A DNA stretch of 24,772 bases, taken from contig JBBDNC010000084.1 in assembly GCA_040877875.1 (NCBI GenBank), positions 1-24,772 on the forward strand, given 5' to 3'. Source of the DNA: JBBDNC01 sp040877875. Lineage in GTDB: Bacteria; Bacteroidota; Rhodothermia; Balneolales; Balneolaceae. The stretch's first letter is position 1, and each line of letters begins with the position of its first letter. The notes under the pieces were generated by a model that saw nothing but the letters and a program-made list of their open reading frames with translations, did no database searches and was not told the DNA's origin. Below are positions 15,622 through 23,956 of the stretch, one piece after another. Both the position numbers and the translations under genes were made by a program.

Positions 15622-16395
15622 ATGTTATTTGAAAACAAAACGATCCTGGTAACGGGAGGCGCCAAGGGTATCGGGGCCGGCTGTGTGAAGGTTTTTCACC
15701 GGGAACAGGCAAATGTAGTGATTCTGGATATGGATGAGGAAGCCGGACAGGCGCTTCGTGAGGATCTCGGTGAGCGTACCCTGTTTGTGAAATGTGATGT
15801 CTCGAAGGAGACGGACGTGCGACGAGCCGTTGAACAGGCGGTGGAGGAGTTCGGCGGGCTCGATGTGCTGGTCAACAATGCCGGGATCCTGCAGTATTCA
15901 ACGGTCACCGATACGTCTGAAGAAAACTGGGACAGGGTGATGGATATTAATGTGAAGGGGGCTTTTTTCTGTGCCAAACACGCTATTCCGCATATGCAAG
16001 CCGGGGGATCGGGGGTGGTGGTCAATATGTCGAGTGTCCAGGCTTTTGTCACCCAGGAGAACGTTGCTGCATATGTTACATCGAAATCCGCCCTGATCGG
16101 GTTGACGCGGAGTATTGCCGTGGATTATGCTCCGGAGATTCGCAGTGTGGCGATCTGTCCGGGCGGAGTGGACACTCCGTTGAACCGGGAAGCATTCCGG
16201 CAATCTCCCGATCCGGAGGCGGTCCGGCAGGAAACCATTGACCTGCACCTGGTGGGGCGAATGGCCGATCCGGAAGAGATCGGGGAACTGGTTGCCTTTG
16301 TGGCAAGCCGTAAGGGAGCCTTTATAACAGGCCAGCCGATTCGGATCGACGGAGGCCTCGGCCTGAAGGCGGAAGGAAGCAAGAAAGATGAATGA
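15622..16395 (+). CDS. SDR-family oxidoreductase, probable sugar 1-dehydrogenase
   Basis: A 257-residue classical SDR. Motifs are TGGAKGIGAG (cofactor binding), VVILDMDEE with the NAD-type acidic residue, NNAG, Ser in NMSSVQAF, YVTSK (Tyr/Lys pair), CPGGVDTP, and a C-terminal TGQPIRIDGGLGL. The general profile matches glucose 1-dehydrogenase/L-fucose dehydrogenase-type enzymes that oxidise the C1 of a free sugar to a lactone. That would place it first in the pathway, ahead of the adjacent SMP-30 lactonase. It differs enough from the first SDR that the two are not a recent duplication. GGAAAAG lies just ahead of the start. It is 15 bases after the FAH gene and six bases before the lactonase gene, so the three are almost certainly one transcript. 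Confidence 0.9.
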   Translation: MLFENKTILVTGGAKGIGAGCVKVFHREQANVVILDMDEEAGQALREDLGERTLFVKCDVSKETDVRRAVEQAVEEFGGLDVLVNNAGILQYSTVTDTSEENWDRVMDINVKGAFFCAKHAIPHMQAGGSGVVVNMSSVQAFVTQENVAAYVTSKSALIGLTRSIAVDYAPEIRSVAICPGGVDTPLNREAFRQSPDPEAVRQETIDLHLVGRMADPEEIGELVAFVASRKGAFITGQPIRIDGGLGLKAEGSKKDE

Positions 16396-16401
16396 AAACG
16401 G

Positions 16402-17301
16402 TTGAATGCAACCATGCCTGTGCCCGTAAAGATAGCAGAGATTGAGTTCCGGCAAAAAGCGATATTGGGTGAGGGACCGGTGTGGGATGACCATTCCGGA
16501 AAACTCTACTGGGTGGATATCTTGTCGGGTATGCTGCACTTGTATGATCCCCGCATTCGGACGAATACTTCCTTCGAAATAGGGGAACCGATCGGCACCG
16601 CGGCTCTGCGCGAACAGGGCGGACTGGTGATCGCCTCACAATCAGGTTTTTCATTTTATGATCCGATCAAAGATGAAAAGATAAAAATTGAGGACCCGGA
16701 ATCGGAACTTTCCGGAAACCGGTTTAATGACGGTAAGTGTGATCCGGGCGGGCGCTTTTGGGCCGGAACCATGGCCAGTGACCCGGTGGAAGGAGCTGGC
16801 AGTCTTTACTGTCTGCACCCCGACCTGACTGTAGAATTGAAATTGCCGGAAGTTACGATCTCAAACGGGTTAGCCTGGAACAGGAATAGTGACAGATTTT
16901 TTTTCATCGATACACCTACCCGTAATTTGTATTCATTTGATTATGACAAGCAGACCGGAAATATTTCAAACCGGTCGGTCGTCCGGGTCTTTGGGGAAGA
17001 CAGTGGATTTCCGGACGGAATGACCATCGATCAGGAAGATTTTCTCTGGGTGGCGATGTACGGCGGGGGGAAGGTGGTCCGGATTCATCCCGATCATGGA
17101 GAGATTATTTATGAAATACAGGTTCCGGTACCGAAACCCACCTGCTGTACTTTTGGCGGATCGGAGATGAATGAGCTTTATATTACAACCTGCAGGGAAC
17201 ATATGACCGAAAAGGAGCTGCAAAAATTTCCCTTATCCGGTTCCCTCTTCAAGGTGAAACTTCCCTTCAGTGGATTTCCGCCCCACCGCTTTGCCGGTTA
17301 G
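16402..17301 (+). CDS. SMP-30/gluconolactonase-family sugar lactonase
   Basis: A 299-residue six-bladed propeller lactonase of the SMP-30/LRE family. Its metal site is recognisable: LGEGPVWD (Glu), NRFNDGKCDPGGRFWAGTM (the Asn-Asp motif and strand), SNGLAW (Asn) and FPDGMTID (Asp). It hydrolyses the aldonolactone made by a sugar 1-dehydrogenase, giving the open-chain sugar acid. There is no signal peptide, so it acts in the cytoplasm. ATG 16402 and ATG 16414 are both possible starts and differ by four residues. The gene is six bases behind the second SDR. Its stop overlaps the stop of the oppositely oriented enolase-like gene by four bases, so the two transcripts converge with no room for a terminator between them. 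Confidence 0.92.
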   Translation: MNATMPVPVKIAEIEFRQKAILGEGPVWDDHSGKLYWVDILSGMLHLYDPRIRTNTSFEIGEPIGTAALREQGGLVIASQSGFSFYDPIKDEKIKIEDPESELSGNRFNDGKCDPGGRFWAGTMASDPVEGAGSLYCLHPDLTVELKLPEVTISNGLAWNRNSDRFFFIDTPTRNLYSFDYDKQTGNISNRSVVRVFGEDSGFPDGMTIDQEDFLWVAMYGGGKVVRIHPDHGEIIYEIQVPVPKPTCCTFGGSEMNELYITTCREHMTEKELQKFPLSGSLFKVKLPFSGFPPHRFAG

Positions 17302-18560
17302 ATTATTCCTGTAAATGTTGCACGGTTTCCCAGCTTCCGTTCTATACGGATCACCTCATTCCACTTAACCATGCGTTCGGAGCGGGAGAACGAACCGACC
17401 TTGAGTTGTCCGGCATGAGTGGCAACGGCAAGGTGAGCGATAAACGGATCCTCTGTCTCCCCGGACCGTGCCGAAACGACCGGCTGCCATCCAAATTCCC
17501 GGGTTTGCAAAATACAATCGATTGTTTCTGTAACCGTGCCGATCTGGTTGAGTTTGATCAGTACGCTGTTTGCCAGGTTTTGCTCCTTGCCTTTGTGGAC
17601 TCGCCTGACATCGGTTGTGAACAGGTCGTCACCGACGATTTGCAGATTATCGCCGAATGCGGCAGTCAGTTTTTTCCAGTTCTCCACGTCTGATTCTTCA
17701 AAAGGATCTTCGATAGAGCGGATGGGATAGTTTTCACACCATCCGGAAATCAATTTATAAAACTGAGCGGGTGTAAGAGACTCCCCATCCAGCTTCAGGT
17801 GATACTTCCCGTCAGAATAGAGTTCAGATGCGGCAATGTCGAGCGACAGGTGGATATCCCTGCCCGCCATATAACCGGCTTGTTCTATCGATTCCATGAG
17901 TATCTGAAAGACTTCTTCATTGCTGTCGAATTCCGGCCAATAGCCTCCTTCATCCGCCACGCCTGCAAGCTTTCCTTTTTTCTTTAACAGTAGGCCACAC
18001 TGTCGATAAACGTTATAGGTCATTTCCAGGCATTCGCCATACCCGGCCGCACCGGTACACAGAATCATAAAGTCCTGAATATCAATGCGGCCGTTACTAT
18101 GGGCTCCGCCCCCGATGATTTGAATTTCCGGGAGGGGCAGCAGGTGCCCCCCTTTTTCGGTCAGCGATTGGAACAGCGGCAGTTTTTGGGCATGAGCTGA
18201 AGCCCGTGCGATCGCCATGGAAGCTCCCAGGATTGCATTGGCTCCCAGGTTGCTTTTATCCGTCGTACCGTCCAGATCAATCATCCGTGCATCCAGGTGA
18301 CTCTGGTTTCGGACGTCTTTTCCTGACAGAGCGGGGGCTATTTTTTCCCTGACGTTTCGTATCGCCTGAAAAACGGATTGGCCGCCAAAAAGGGACGGAT
18401 CGCCGTCGCGCAGTTCCAATGCTTCGGTTCGGCCCGTTGAGGCCCCGGAGGGAACGATTGCCCGTCCTTTGATTCCATTTTCGAGTTCAACCTCGGCCTC
18501 TAATGTCGGATTGCCACGGGAGTCAAATACCTGGTATGCATCAACATGTTTGATTTTCAT
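17298..18560 (-). CDS. Divergent enolase paralogue with altered active-site residues
   Basis: A 420-residue protein of the true enolase subgroup: FDSRGNPTLEAEV, PSGASTG (metal-ligand Ser41), IDLDGT, VADEGGYWP (Glu204), SLDIAASELY (Asp241), SIEDPFEESD (Glu284), IVGDDLF (Asp311), SVLIKLNQIG (Lys336) and RSGETED/SRSER, with Lys387. Metal ligands, the Lys base and Arg/Ser of the phosphate site are present. Three sites differ from canonical enolase: the NGGEHA loop reads GGGAHS, the catalytic Glu of QEFM is Asp163, and the His of SHRSGETED is Ala364. It may therefore not be the glycolytic enzyme, or only a weak one. The ATG at 18560 matches the family N-terminus; the frame runs 13 residues further up to 18599. 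It converges with the sugar-acid cluster and lies 134 bases below the phosphotransferase gene. A role as a sugar-acid dehydratase is a hypothesis. Confidence 0.88.
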   Translation of the reverse strand: MKIKHVDAYQVFDSRGNPTLEAEVELENGIKGRAIVPSGASTGRTEALELRDGDPSLFGGQSVFQAIRNVREKIAPALSGKDVRNQSHLDARMIDLDGTTDKSNLGANAILGASMAIARASAHAQKLPLFQSLTEKGGHLLPLPEIQIIGGGAHSNGRIDIQDFMILCTGAAGYGECLEMTYNVYRQCGLLLKKKGKLAGVADEGGYWPEFDSNEEVFQILMESIEQAGYMAGRDIHLSLDIAASELYSDGKYHLKLDGESLTPAQFYKLISGWCENYPIRSIEDPFEESDVENWKKLTAAFGDNLQIVGDDLFTTDVRRVHKGKEQNLANSVLIKLNQIGTVTETIDCILQTREFGWQPVVSARSGETEDPFIAHLAVATHAGQLKVGSFSRSERMVKWNEVIRIERKLGNRATFTGII

Positions 18561-18694
18561 AGGGAATCGAATAAAGAAGTGTTCTGTTTCCCCGTGCACT
18601 GAGTGAGCGGAGGGGAATTTGTGGAAACCGGTTGAGTTATCTGCGTGAGACCTTTTCCGGATTGAAAGGTAAATATTTGATATAATTCATGCTC

Positions 18695-19843
18695 TTATGG
18701 TTTATTACCGGACTCCCCGGATTGAAAAGTTTCCAGTTGCGAATTCCAATTCGAGCGGATATCCGCCAGATTGAAGGCCTCGCGGGTCAGCATGGGATAA
18801 ACAAATGATCGAATAAACTCTTTTTGAATCTCATCCAGGTATTCAACGGGTGATTTCCCGTCTACCCGGGCAAGCATTAGCATCAATAGCAGCCGGCTGA
18901 TACCGGTTTCAAGTTCTTCGGCATACGAAGGGCCAAGATTTTCGTAATAGTTGTCCCAGGCAATCCGGGCAAGGTCCGGCATGGATTGCGGTGAACGGAC
19001 ATGGTAGAGTTGCTTCAGATACAAGTGGTTCAGGAAAAAAGCTACATCGAACGCCGGGTCACCATACCAGGCGACTTCATGGTCCAGCAGAACGAGCCGG
19101 TCCGGACTGACCATCATATTTTTCGGGCTGAAATCTCCGTGGACCAGGGCGGTTCGTTGAGTTTCAAGACGCAATGCTTCGGCATAAAACTGTTTTTTCA
19201 GGCCCGGATGACGGTTGCCGGTTGTGATCAGGTAGGGTTCAATCCTCAAACTTTTAAAATTTGAGGTGGTGTCAAACTCTTGTTCTGCCACTTTGTTTTG
19301 CCAGGACCGGAGGTGGAGAATGCTTAACAGTTCTGCAGCTTTCTTTACCGTCTCTTTTACAACCTTTCCCTGCAGCAACTGTTCTTTCCAGTTTTGAAAC
19401 ACAGGACCGAGGAATTCCATGACGAAGAAGCCGTTACTGGCATCACTATAAAGGATTCGGGGGACGTTTTCCGGCAAATAACGGCTTATATACCGTATGA
19501 ACTTTTGTTCAGTTTGATTCCGGGATGGGTCGGCGTACCAGTCATCTTCGACCTGCAGTTTGGAGAGGGCCTGTTTGACGACGAATTTTTGGTTACCGTC
19601 CGTAACCAGAAAAATATCGGAAGATACCCCGCCCCGGAGCGGAATGTATTCGATATTCTTGTTCTTAAAAAGACCTTTTTCCAATAAAAGAGTTGTAATC
19701 AGGTGTTTATCCATGATCTGTACTTGATATTTAAATCCGGTTTCCTGTAATACGAGAAAAAGATCGGAAGGGATCGAATTTTTTTCTTCAGCCCTTTTGG
19801 CAAATGGCATGAAGCCGTCACTCATTCCTGATAAATATACCAT
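18695..19843 (-). CDS. APH/choline-kinase-fold phosphotransferase
   Basis: A 382-residue protein with the aminoglycoside phosphotransferase/choline kinase fold. It has PLRGGVSSDIFLV (nucleotide-binding loop), FVVKQAL with the ATP-contacting Lys, VHGDFSPKNMM (catalytic loop Asp with the Asn that binds metal) and LLDHEVAWYGDPAFDVAFF (the DFG-like metal Asp equivalent and following helix). The small molecule phosphorylated cannot be told from sequence, and antibiotic resistance should not be assumed. The ATG at 19714 (MDKHLI) would give a family-typical N-terminus; the frame to 19843 adds 43 residues with coding-like codons and leaves only 33 bases to the upstream cfa-like gene, so I keep the longer form with reservation. 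It is probably transcribed with that gene. Confidence 0.8.
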   Translation of the reverse strand: MVYLSGMSDGFMPFAKRAEEKNSIPSDLFLVLQETGFKYQVQIMDKHLITTLLLEKGLFKNKNIEYIPLRGGVSSDIFLVTDGNQKFVVKQALSKLQVEDDWYADPSRNQTEQKFIRYISRYLPENVPRILYSDASNGFFVMEFLGPVFQNWKEQLLQGKVVKETVKKAAELLSILHLRSWQNKVAEQEFDTTSNFKSLRIEPYLITTGNRHPGLKKQFYAEALRLETQRTALVHGDFSPKNMMVSPDRLVLLDHEVAWYGDPAFDVAFFLNHLYLKQLYHVRSPQSMPDLARIAWDNYYENLGPSYAEELETGISRLLLMLMLARVDGKSPVEYLDEIQKEFIRSFVYPMLTREAFNLADIRSNWNSQLETFQSGESGNKP

Positions 19844-19876
19844 TGGTTACTGACTAATGTGACATGCTACTGGCAA

Positions 19877-20995
19877 TCAACGAATGGTTTCAACCATCGT
19901 TTTACGGGAAGGATTGGCGAAGAGAATCTGCCAGAGCTGTATCTGGCGGGTTCTGAAAGAAGCAGCACTGCTCATCAGATAGTAGCGCCACATGCGATAG
20001 AACGGTTCGTCATACTTTTCCTGCAATTCGTCCCAGGTATTCCGGAAGTTCTGATCCCAGGCCATGAGGGTCCGGTCGTAATACGGGCCGAAGCTATGTA
20101 AATCCTCCATTCGGAAAAAGGGCTCTGCAGCATCGGTAAGTTGTGCCAGGGAGGGCAGCATGGAATTCGGGAATATATATTTTTCAATCCACGGGTCGGT
20201 ATGGGTAACGGAACAGTTACTTCCGATCGTGTGAACCAGGAAAAGTCCGTCGTCTTTTAAACAGCGGCTAGCGGCCTTCATAAAAGCTTTATAATTTTTG
20301 GCTCCGACATGTTCTGTCATGCCGACAGAAGCGATTCGGTCAAACGGTTCGTTGAGTTTCCTGTAATCCATCAAATTGATGGTAATCGGCAAACCCTTGC
20401 AAGATTCGCGGGAATAGTTCGCCTGGTCTTTCGATACGGTTATCCCGGTCCCCTTGACGCCATAATTTTCGGCTGCATATTTCAGGAGTCCTCCCCATCC
20501 GCAGCCGATATCCAGGAGCCGCATACCGGGCTTTAGTTCAAGTTTCCGGCAGATCAGGTCGAGTTTGTTTTCCTGAGCCTGGTCCAGGGTTTCGGTGTTT
20601 TTCCAGTAACCGCAGCTATAAATCAGGCGTTTGTCGAGCATACGACTGAAGAGTTCAATTCCCCGGTCGTAGTGCTCCCTGCCAACTTTGTAAGAGCGTT
20701 TAACCGTCTGGGCATTGAACATTTTGTTTTTCAGACCCAGCCAGATAACCGGAAACGACCGGTAGAATCGTTCATTCAGTTTCGTCTCTAATACTTTTTC
20801 AAAGAATTTATCGAGTTTTGCGGCGTCCCACCAGCCTTCCATATACGATTCGCCGGCGGCAAGCGAACCACCCGCAAGAATCCGTCCGTATAATCGGTCA
20901 TCGTGGACTTGTAGATCCCACGGGTTACGGCCGTTGATCCTGATTCCAGCTTCTGACAGATAACCTTCGATGACATTTTTTTCTTTCTTCGCCAT
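19877..20995 (-). CDS. cfa: Cyclopropane-fatty-acyl-phospholipid synthase family methyltransferase
   Basis: A 372-residue SAM-dependent enzyme that adds a methylene bridge to double bonds of membrane phospholipid acyl chains. The N-terminal part (about 1-100) has the family lead GGSLAAGESYMEGWWD. The catalytic domain shows HYDRG, YSCGYWKNTETLDQAQENKL, LDIGCGWGGLLKYAAENYGV (SAM site), GITVSKDQ, VGMTEHVG (with the catalytic-site Glu) and the later HTIGSN and FPNSMLPSL. Length agrees with Cfa proteins. ATG 20995 is preferred; a GTG at 21004 would add three residues. The phosphotransferase gene follows 33 bases on. A 372-base gap separates it from the divergent DUF5916 gene, so promoters for both lie there. 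Membrane adaptation is the family role; the exact substrate here is inferred. Confidence 0.94.
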   Translation of the reverse strand: MAKKEKNVIEGYLSEAGIRINGRNPWDLQVHDDRLYGRILAGGSLAAGESYMEGWWDAAKLDKFFEKVLETKLNERFYRSFPVIWLGLKNKMFNAQTVKRSYKVGREHYDRGIELFSRMLDKRLIYSCGYWKNTETLDQAQENKLDLICRKLELKPGMRLLDIGCGWGGLLKYAAENYGVKGTGITVSKDQANYSRESCKGLPITINLMDYRKLNEPFDRIASVGMTEHVGAKNYKAFMKAASRCLKDDGLFLVHTIGSNCSVTHTDPWIEKYIFPNSMLPSLAQLTDAAEPFFRMEDLHSFGPYYDRTLMAWDQNFRNTWDELQEKYDEPFYRMWRYYLMSSAASFRTRQIQLWQILFANPSRKTMVETIR

Positions 20996-21004
20996 GTGAT
21001 CCAC

Positions 21005-21376
21005 GTAGTTTTTTTATTTACACTTTTTTTAAAAAAGGTTAAAAAACGCTATCACTTTCAACAGTTGTTTCTTGGGAAAAATGTCTTTTTTGCCGGCGTA
21101 GTATTCTCAATGAGTTAAAAAATGGGGATCGGGAGTTTCACCTGCTATCTATATATAATAAATCTGATTCGAATTAGCAGGTTTGGTACCGTCGAATTTT
21201 AATGAATAGCTTTTCTGTTCGTCTCAAGCCGGCACATTTTTTACATCAAACCCGGGATTCCCTTGTATCTGTTGAAATAAATCCGACAAACATTTTGCGT
21301 TAAGAAATGTAAAGAAATGATTGTAGTCATGATAAACAAGTTCTGATTACGTAGGTTTGACAAAAGTTAAAATGAA
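21005..21376. promoter_or_regulatory. Divergent intergenic region with an inverted repeat
   Basis: This 372-base AT-rich gap lies between the divergent cfa-like and DUF5916 genes and contains no ORF that I believe. ACCTGCTA (21140-21147) and TAGCAGGT (21175-21182) form a perfect 8-bp inverted repeat around 27 AT-rich bases. TAGGTTTG at 21352-21359, 17 bases ahead of the DUF5916 start, fits the Bacteroidota -7 element TAnnTTTG, but no matching -33 TTG is at the right distance. The promoter call is therefore weak. Promoters for the cfa-like gene are not resolved. Confidence 0.4.
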
Positions 21377-23956
21377 ATGAAAAGTACACTTAAATCCCTC
21401 TGTGTGAATATCAGCTACTTTATTACTACGGTTTCTGCCCTTTATTTCAGTTTACTCATTTTGCTTTTTTCCCCGGGTTTGCTATATGCCCAGGAGACTC
21501 CATCTGTGGCAGCATACAAGATTAATTCGTCTATCCAGATTGACGGCCGTCTGGATGAAGAAGCTTGGGAAGAGGCTGAGCGTGTGACGGATTTCCTGCA
21601 ATTCGAACCGGATGAAGGAGCTTCGCCATCTCAACCGACAGACGTCCGTATTCTCTATGGTGAGGGCAACCTGTATATCGGGGCAACACTGTACGACGAA
21701 AATCCGGCCGCCATCGAACGGACGCTGGGCCGGCGTGATGAATATAACCGGGCTGACTGGTTCATTGTCTCAATCGATTCATATTTTGATCGGCAAAACG
21801 CATTTTCGTTTGGGGTCAATGCTGCGGGCATTCAATATGATGGATTGAGATCCGGTTCAGGCGGGAATTTCGGGCCCGGCATCCCGGGGATAGACACGTC
21901 GTGGGATGCGGTGTGGTATTCAGAAATTCAGGTTACGGATGAAGGGTGGGTTGTGGAAATACAGATCCCATACAGTATGCTGAGATTTCCTGAATCAGAA
22001 TTGCAAACATGGGGAATTCATTTTATGCGGAGGATTCCCCGTTTGGGTGAAGAATCCGAGTGGCCAATGGTCCCCCGTACCCATCGTGACAATTTAATTG
22101 CCCGGTTCGGTTTACTGACGGACATCTCGGATATTGAACCGAGACCCAATATCCAAGTCCGGCCCTATACGGTCAGCCGATTGAATACAAGTGAAAGTAA
22201 TACCGACCCGGGCGAACTTGCCACGGACGCTACTTTGGATGTGGGAGGAGATGTTAAAATAGGTTTGGGACCGAATATCACCCTGGATGCTACCATTAAC
22301 CCGGATTTTGGACAGATAGAATCTGATCCGGCAGTCCTGAATCTGACGGCATTTGAAACCTTTTTTGAAGAACAACGGCCTTTTTTCATTGAAGGAATTC
22401 AGATCTATGAATTCTCTGTCGGTCCCGGTGAATTGTTATATACCCGCCGGATTGGGGCCCAGAATCCGATTATTGGCGCCGCCAAGGTGTCAGGGCGAAC
22501 GGAAAGAGGGCTTTCATTTGGTGTTTTAGGGGCTACAACCGGCGATAATTTTAACCCTTCGAGGAATTACGGGGTTACAAGGATGAGTCAGCAAATTGGT
22601 GACTACTCCTCAGCCGGCGGGATTATGACGCTTTATGACAGCCCGTATGACATTGGCGAAGGCCGTCGCCAAAGTTTTACAGGCGGCGCGGACTGGGATC
22701 TTCGTTTCGCTGATAACGGTTACGGGATTGAAGGCTTTGCTTCTTATACCCATCGGACCCTTACGTCCGATGAATCGTCCGAAACCGGATTCGCCGGAAA
22801 GATGTGGACCCGGAAACGCCAGGGAATCTGGACGGGTTTTGCAGGGGTTGACATCTTTAGTGATCAATATAATCCGAATGATCTCGGTCAGTTGCGAAGG
22901 AACAATATGATCGTGACGCTCAGCAGAATAGAACATCAGATCAACGGAAGCCGGCCATTCGGGCCTTTCCAGAGGGCTGATGCCAGTGTATTCGGCGTAC
23001 AACAGTTTTCGTATGATGGAGGGTTAAACCTCGGCCTGGAATTGGATTTTCGGACAAACTGGACGTTCCGGACATTTCAGTCCATGGAGGCCAGCTTAGG
23101 TCTTGAAAATATGTTCGGTGGCTATGATTTGTTTGAAACGAGAGGTCTGGGGCCTTGGGCGAGCCCTTCCAGTGTGAGATTCGGAGTTGAATATGAAACC
23201 GATTCCCGGAAGAGCTGGGAGGTCGAGCCGGAAGTGGCCGGTACGTTTTACGGGGATGGCGGACGTGGTTATGAAATTGGATTACGGGGTAACTGGGACA
23301 TCGGTTCCCGACTGTCCCTTTCCGGAAACCTGGAAGGTGAATGGGAAAAAGGTGTGACAGCCTGGACAGCAAATGAGACCTTCCGGAATACGGGTTCTGG
23401 CTGGTTGATCGGCCGGCACTCTGCATCCCCGGAGGATCTGAATCCCCAAGACTACGAGCCGTTTGATGATGAAGGAAGGCTGGCTCCGGTTCTGGCCGAA
23501 ACAGAACCCTATGATGACAACCTTTATTTTGTTCCTGTATTTGGAGAACGGGATACCCGCTCCCTGGATCTGACATTGAGAAGTACCGTCACCTTTACCC
23601 GTAATTTGTCACTTCAGGTCTACAGCCAAATGTTTCTTGCCCGGGGGCGGTTTGATAATTTTCAAATTATGCAAAACCGGGATGATCTGGCTGAATTTGA
23701 TTCCTATCCCAAAAGAGATGAATTTTCCCTGAACAGCCTTCAGTCGAATGTCGTTTTGCGATGGGAATACCGGCCCGGTTCGACCGTTTTTCTGGTATGG
23801 TCGCACGGCCGCAGCGGCAGGGATCAACTGAATCCACTGGCGCAAGCCGTTTCTTCGCCGTACGACCGGCTGATTGGCACTCAGATCGGGGACACTTTTG
23901 ACATTTTCCCGGAAAATACTTTTCTCATTAAAGTGAATTATACCTTTTTATATTAA
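21377..23956 (+). CDS. DUF5916 outer-membrane protein with N-terminal CBM9-like domain
   Basis: An 859-residue exported protein. A long signal peptide ends at LLYAQ (about residue 39). Residues about 45-240 form a family-9-like carbohydrate-binding (DOMON-type) beta sandwich: INSSIQIDGRLDEEAWEEAE opens it, and VRILYGEGNLYIGATLYDEN and VEIQIPYSMLRF are its typical strands. The rest is a large DUF5916 region that should form an outer-membrane beta-barrel, with INPDFGQIESDPAVLNLTAF and FFEEQRPFFIEG as family hallmarks, ending in an aromatic terminal strand (LIKVNYTFLY). Length is normal. Proteins of this kind are common in Bacteroidota and relatives, often beside peptidases or amidohydrolases; their transport role is not established. 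The stop overlaps the minus-strand amidohydrolase remnant by four bases. Confidence 0.93.
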   Translation: MKSTLKSLCVNISYFITTVSALYFSLLILLFSPGLLYAQETPSVAAYKINSSIQIDGRLDEEAWEEAERVTDFLQFEPDEGASPSQPTDVRILYGEGNLYIGATLYDENPAAIERTLGRRDEYNRADWFIVSIDSYFDRQNAFSFGVNAAGIQYDGLRSGSGGNFGPGIPGIDTSWDAVWYSEIQVTDEGWVVEIQIPYSMLRFPESELQTWGIHFMRRIPRLGEESEWPMVPRTHRDNLIARFGLLTDISDIEPRPNIQVRPYTVSRLNTSESNTDPGELATDATLDVGGDVKIGLGPNITLDATINPDFGQIESDPAVLNLTAFETFFEEQRPFFIEGIQIYEFSVGPGELLYTRRIGAQNPIIGAAKVSGRTERGLSFGVLGATTGDNFNPSRNYGVTRMSQQIGDYSSAGGIMTLYDSPYDIGEGRRQSFTGGADWDLRFADNGYGIEGFASYTHRTLTSDESSETGFAGKMWTRKRQGIWTGFAGVDIFSDQYNPNDLGQLRRNNMIVTLSRIEHQINGSRPFGPFQRADASVFGVQQFSYDGGLNLGLELDFRTNWTFRTFQSMEASLGLENMFGGYDLFETRGLGPWASPSSVRFGVEYETDSRKSWEVEPEVAGTFYGDGGRGYEIGLRGNWDIGSRLSLSGNLEGEWEKGVTAWTANETFRNTGSGWLIGRHSASPEDLNPQDYEPFDDEGRLAPVLAETEPYDDNLYFVPVFGERDTRSLDLTLRSTVTFTRNLSLQVYSQMFLARGRFDNFQIMQNRDDLAEFDSYPKRDEFSLNSLQSNVVLRWEYRPGSTVFLVWSHGRSGRDQLNPLAQAVSSPYDRLIGTQIGDTFDIFPENTFLIKVNYTFLY

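Noticed and set aside
15898..16539. 213-codon open frame on the minus strand
   Set aside because: Fully antisense to the second SDR and the lactonase start, both of which have intact family motifs; no motif of its own.
17298..18560. MR-type L-fuconate dehydratase
   Set aside because: Motifs (DSRGNPT, SGASTG, DEGG, RSGETED) belong to the true enolase subgroup, not to the mandelate-racemase subgroup with its KxK motif.
18695..19843. Aminoglycoside resistance gene
   Set aside because: The fold is APH-like, but such kinases act on many small molecules and the context is lipid and sugar metabolism; there is no sign of a mobile element.
22941..23576. 211-codon open frame on the minus strand
   Set aside because: Antisense to the DUF5916 gene; rich in His, Pro and Ser as expected from a reverse frame, with no domain.
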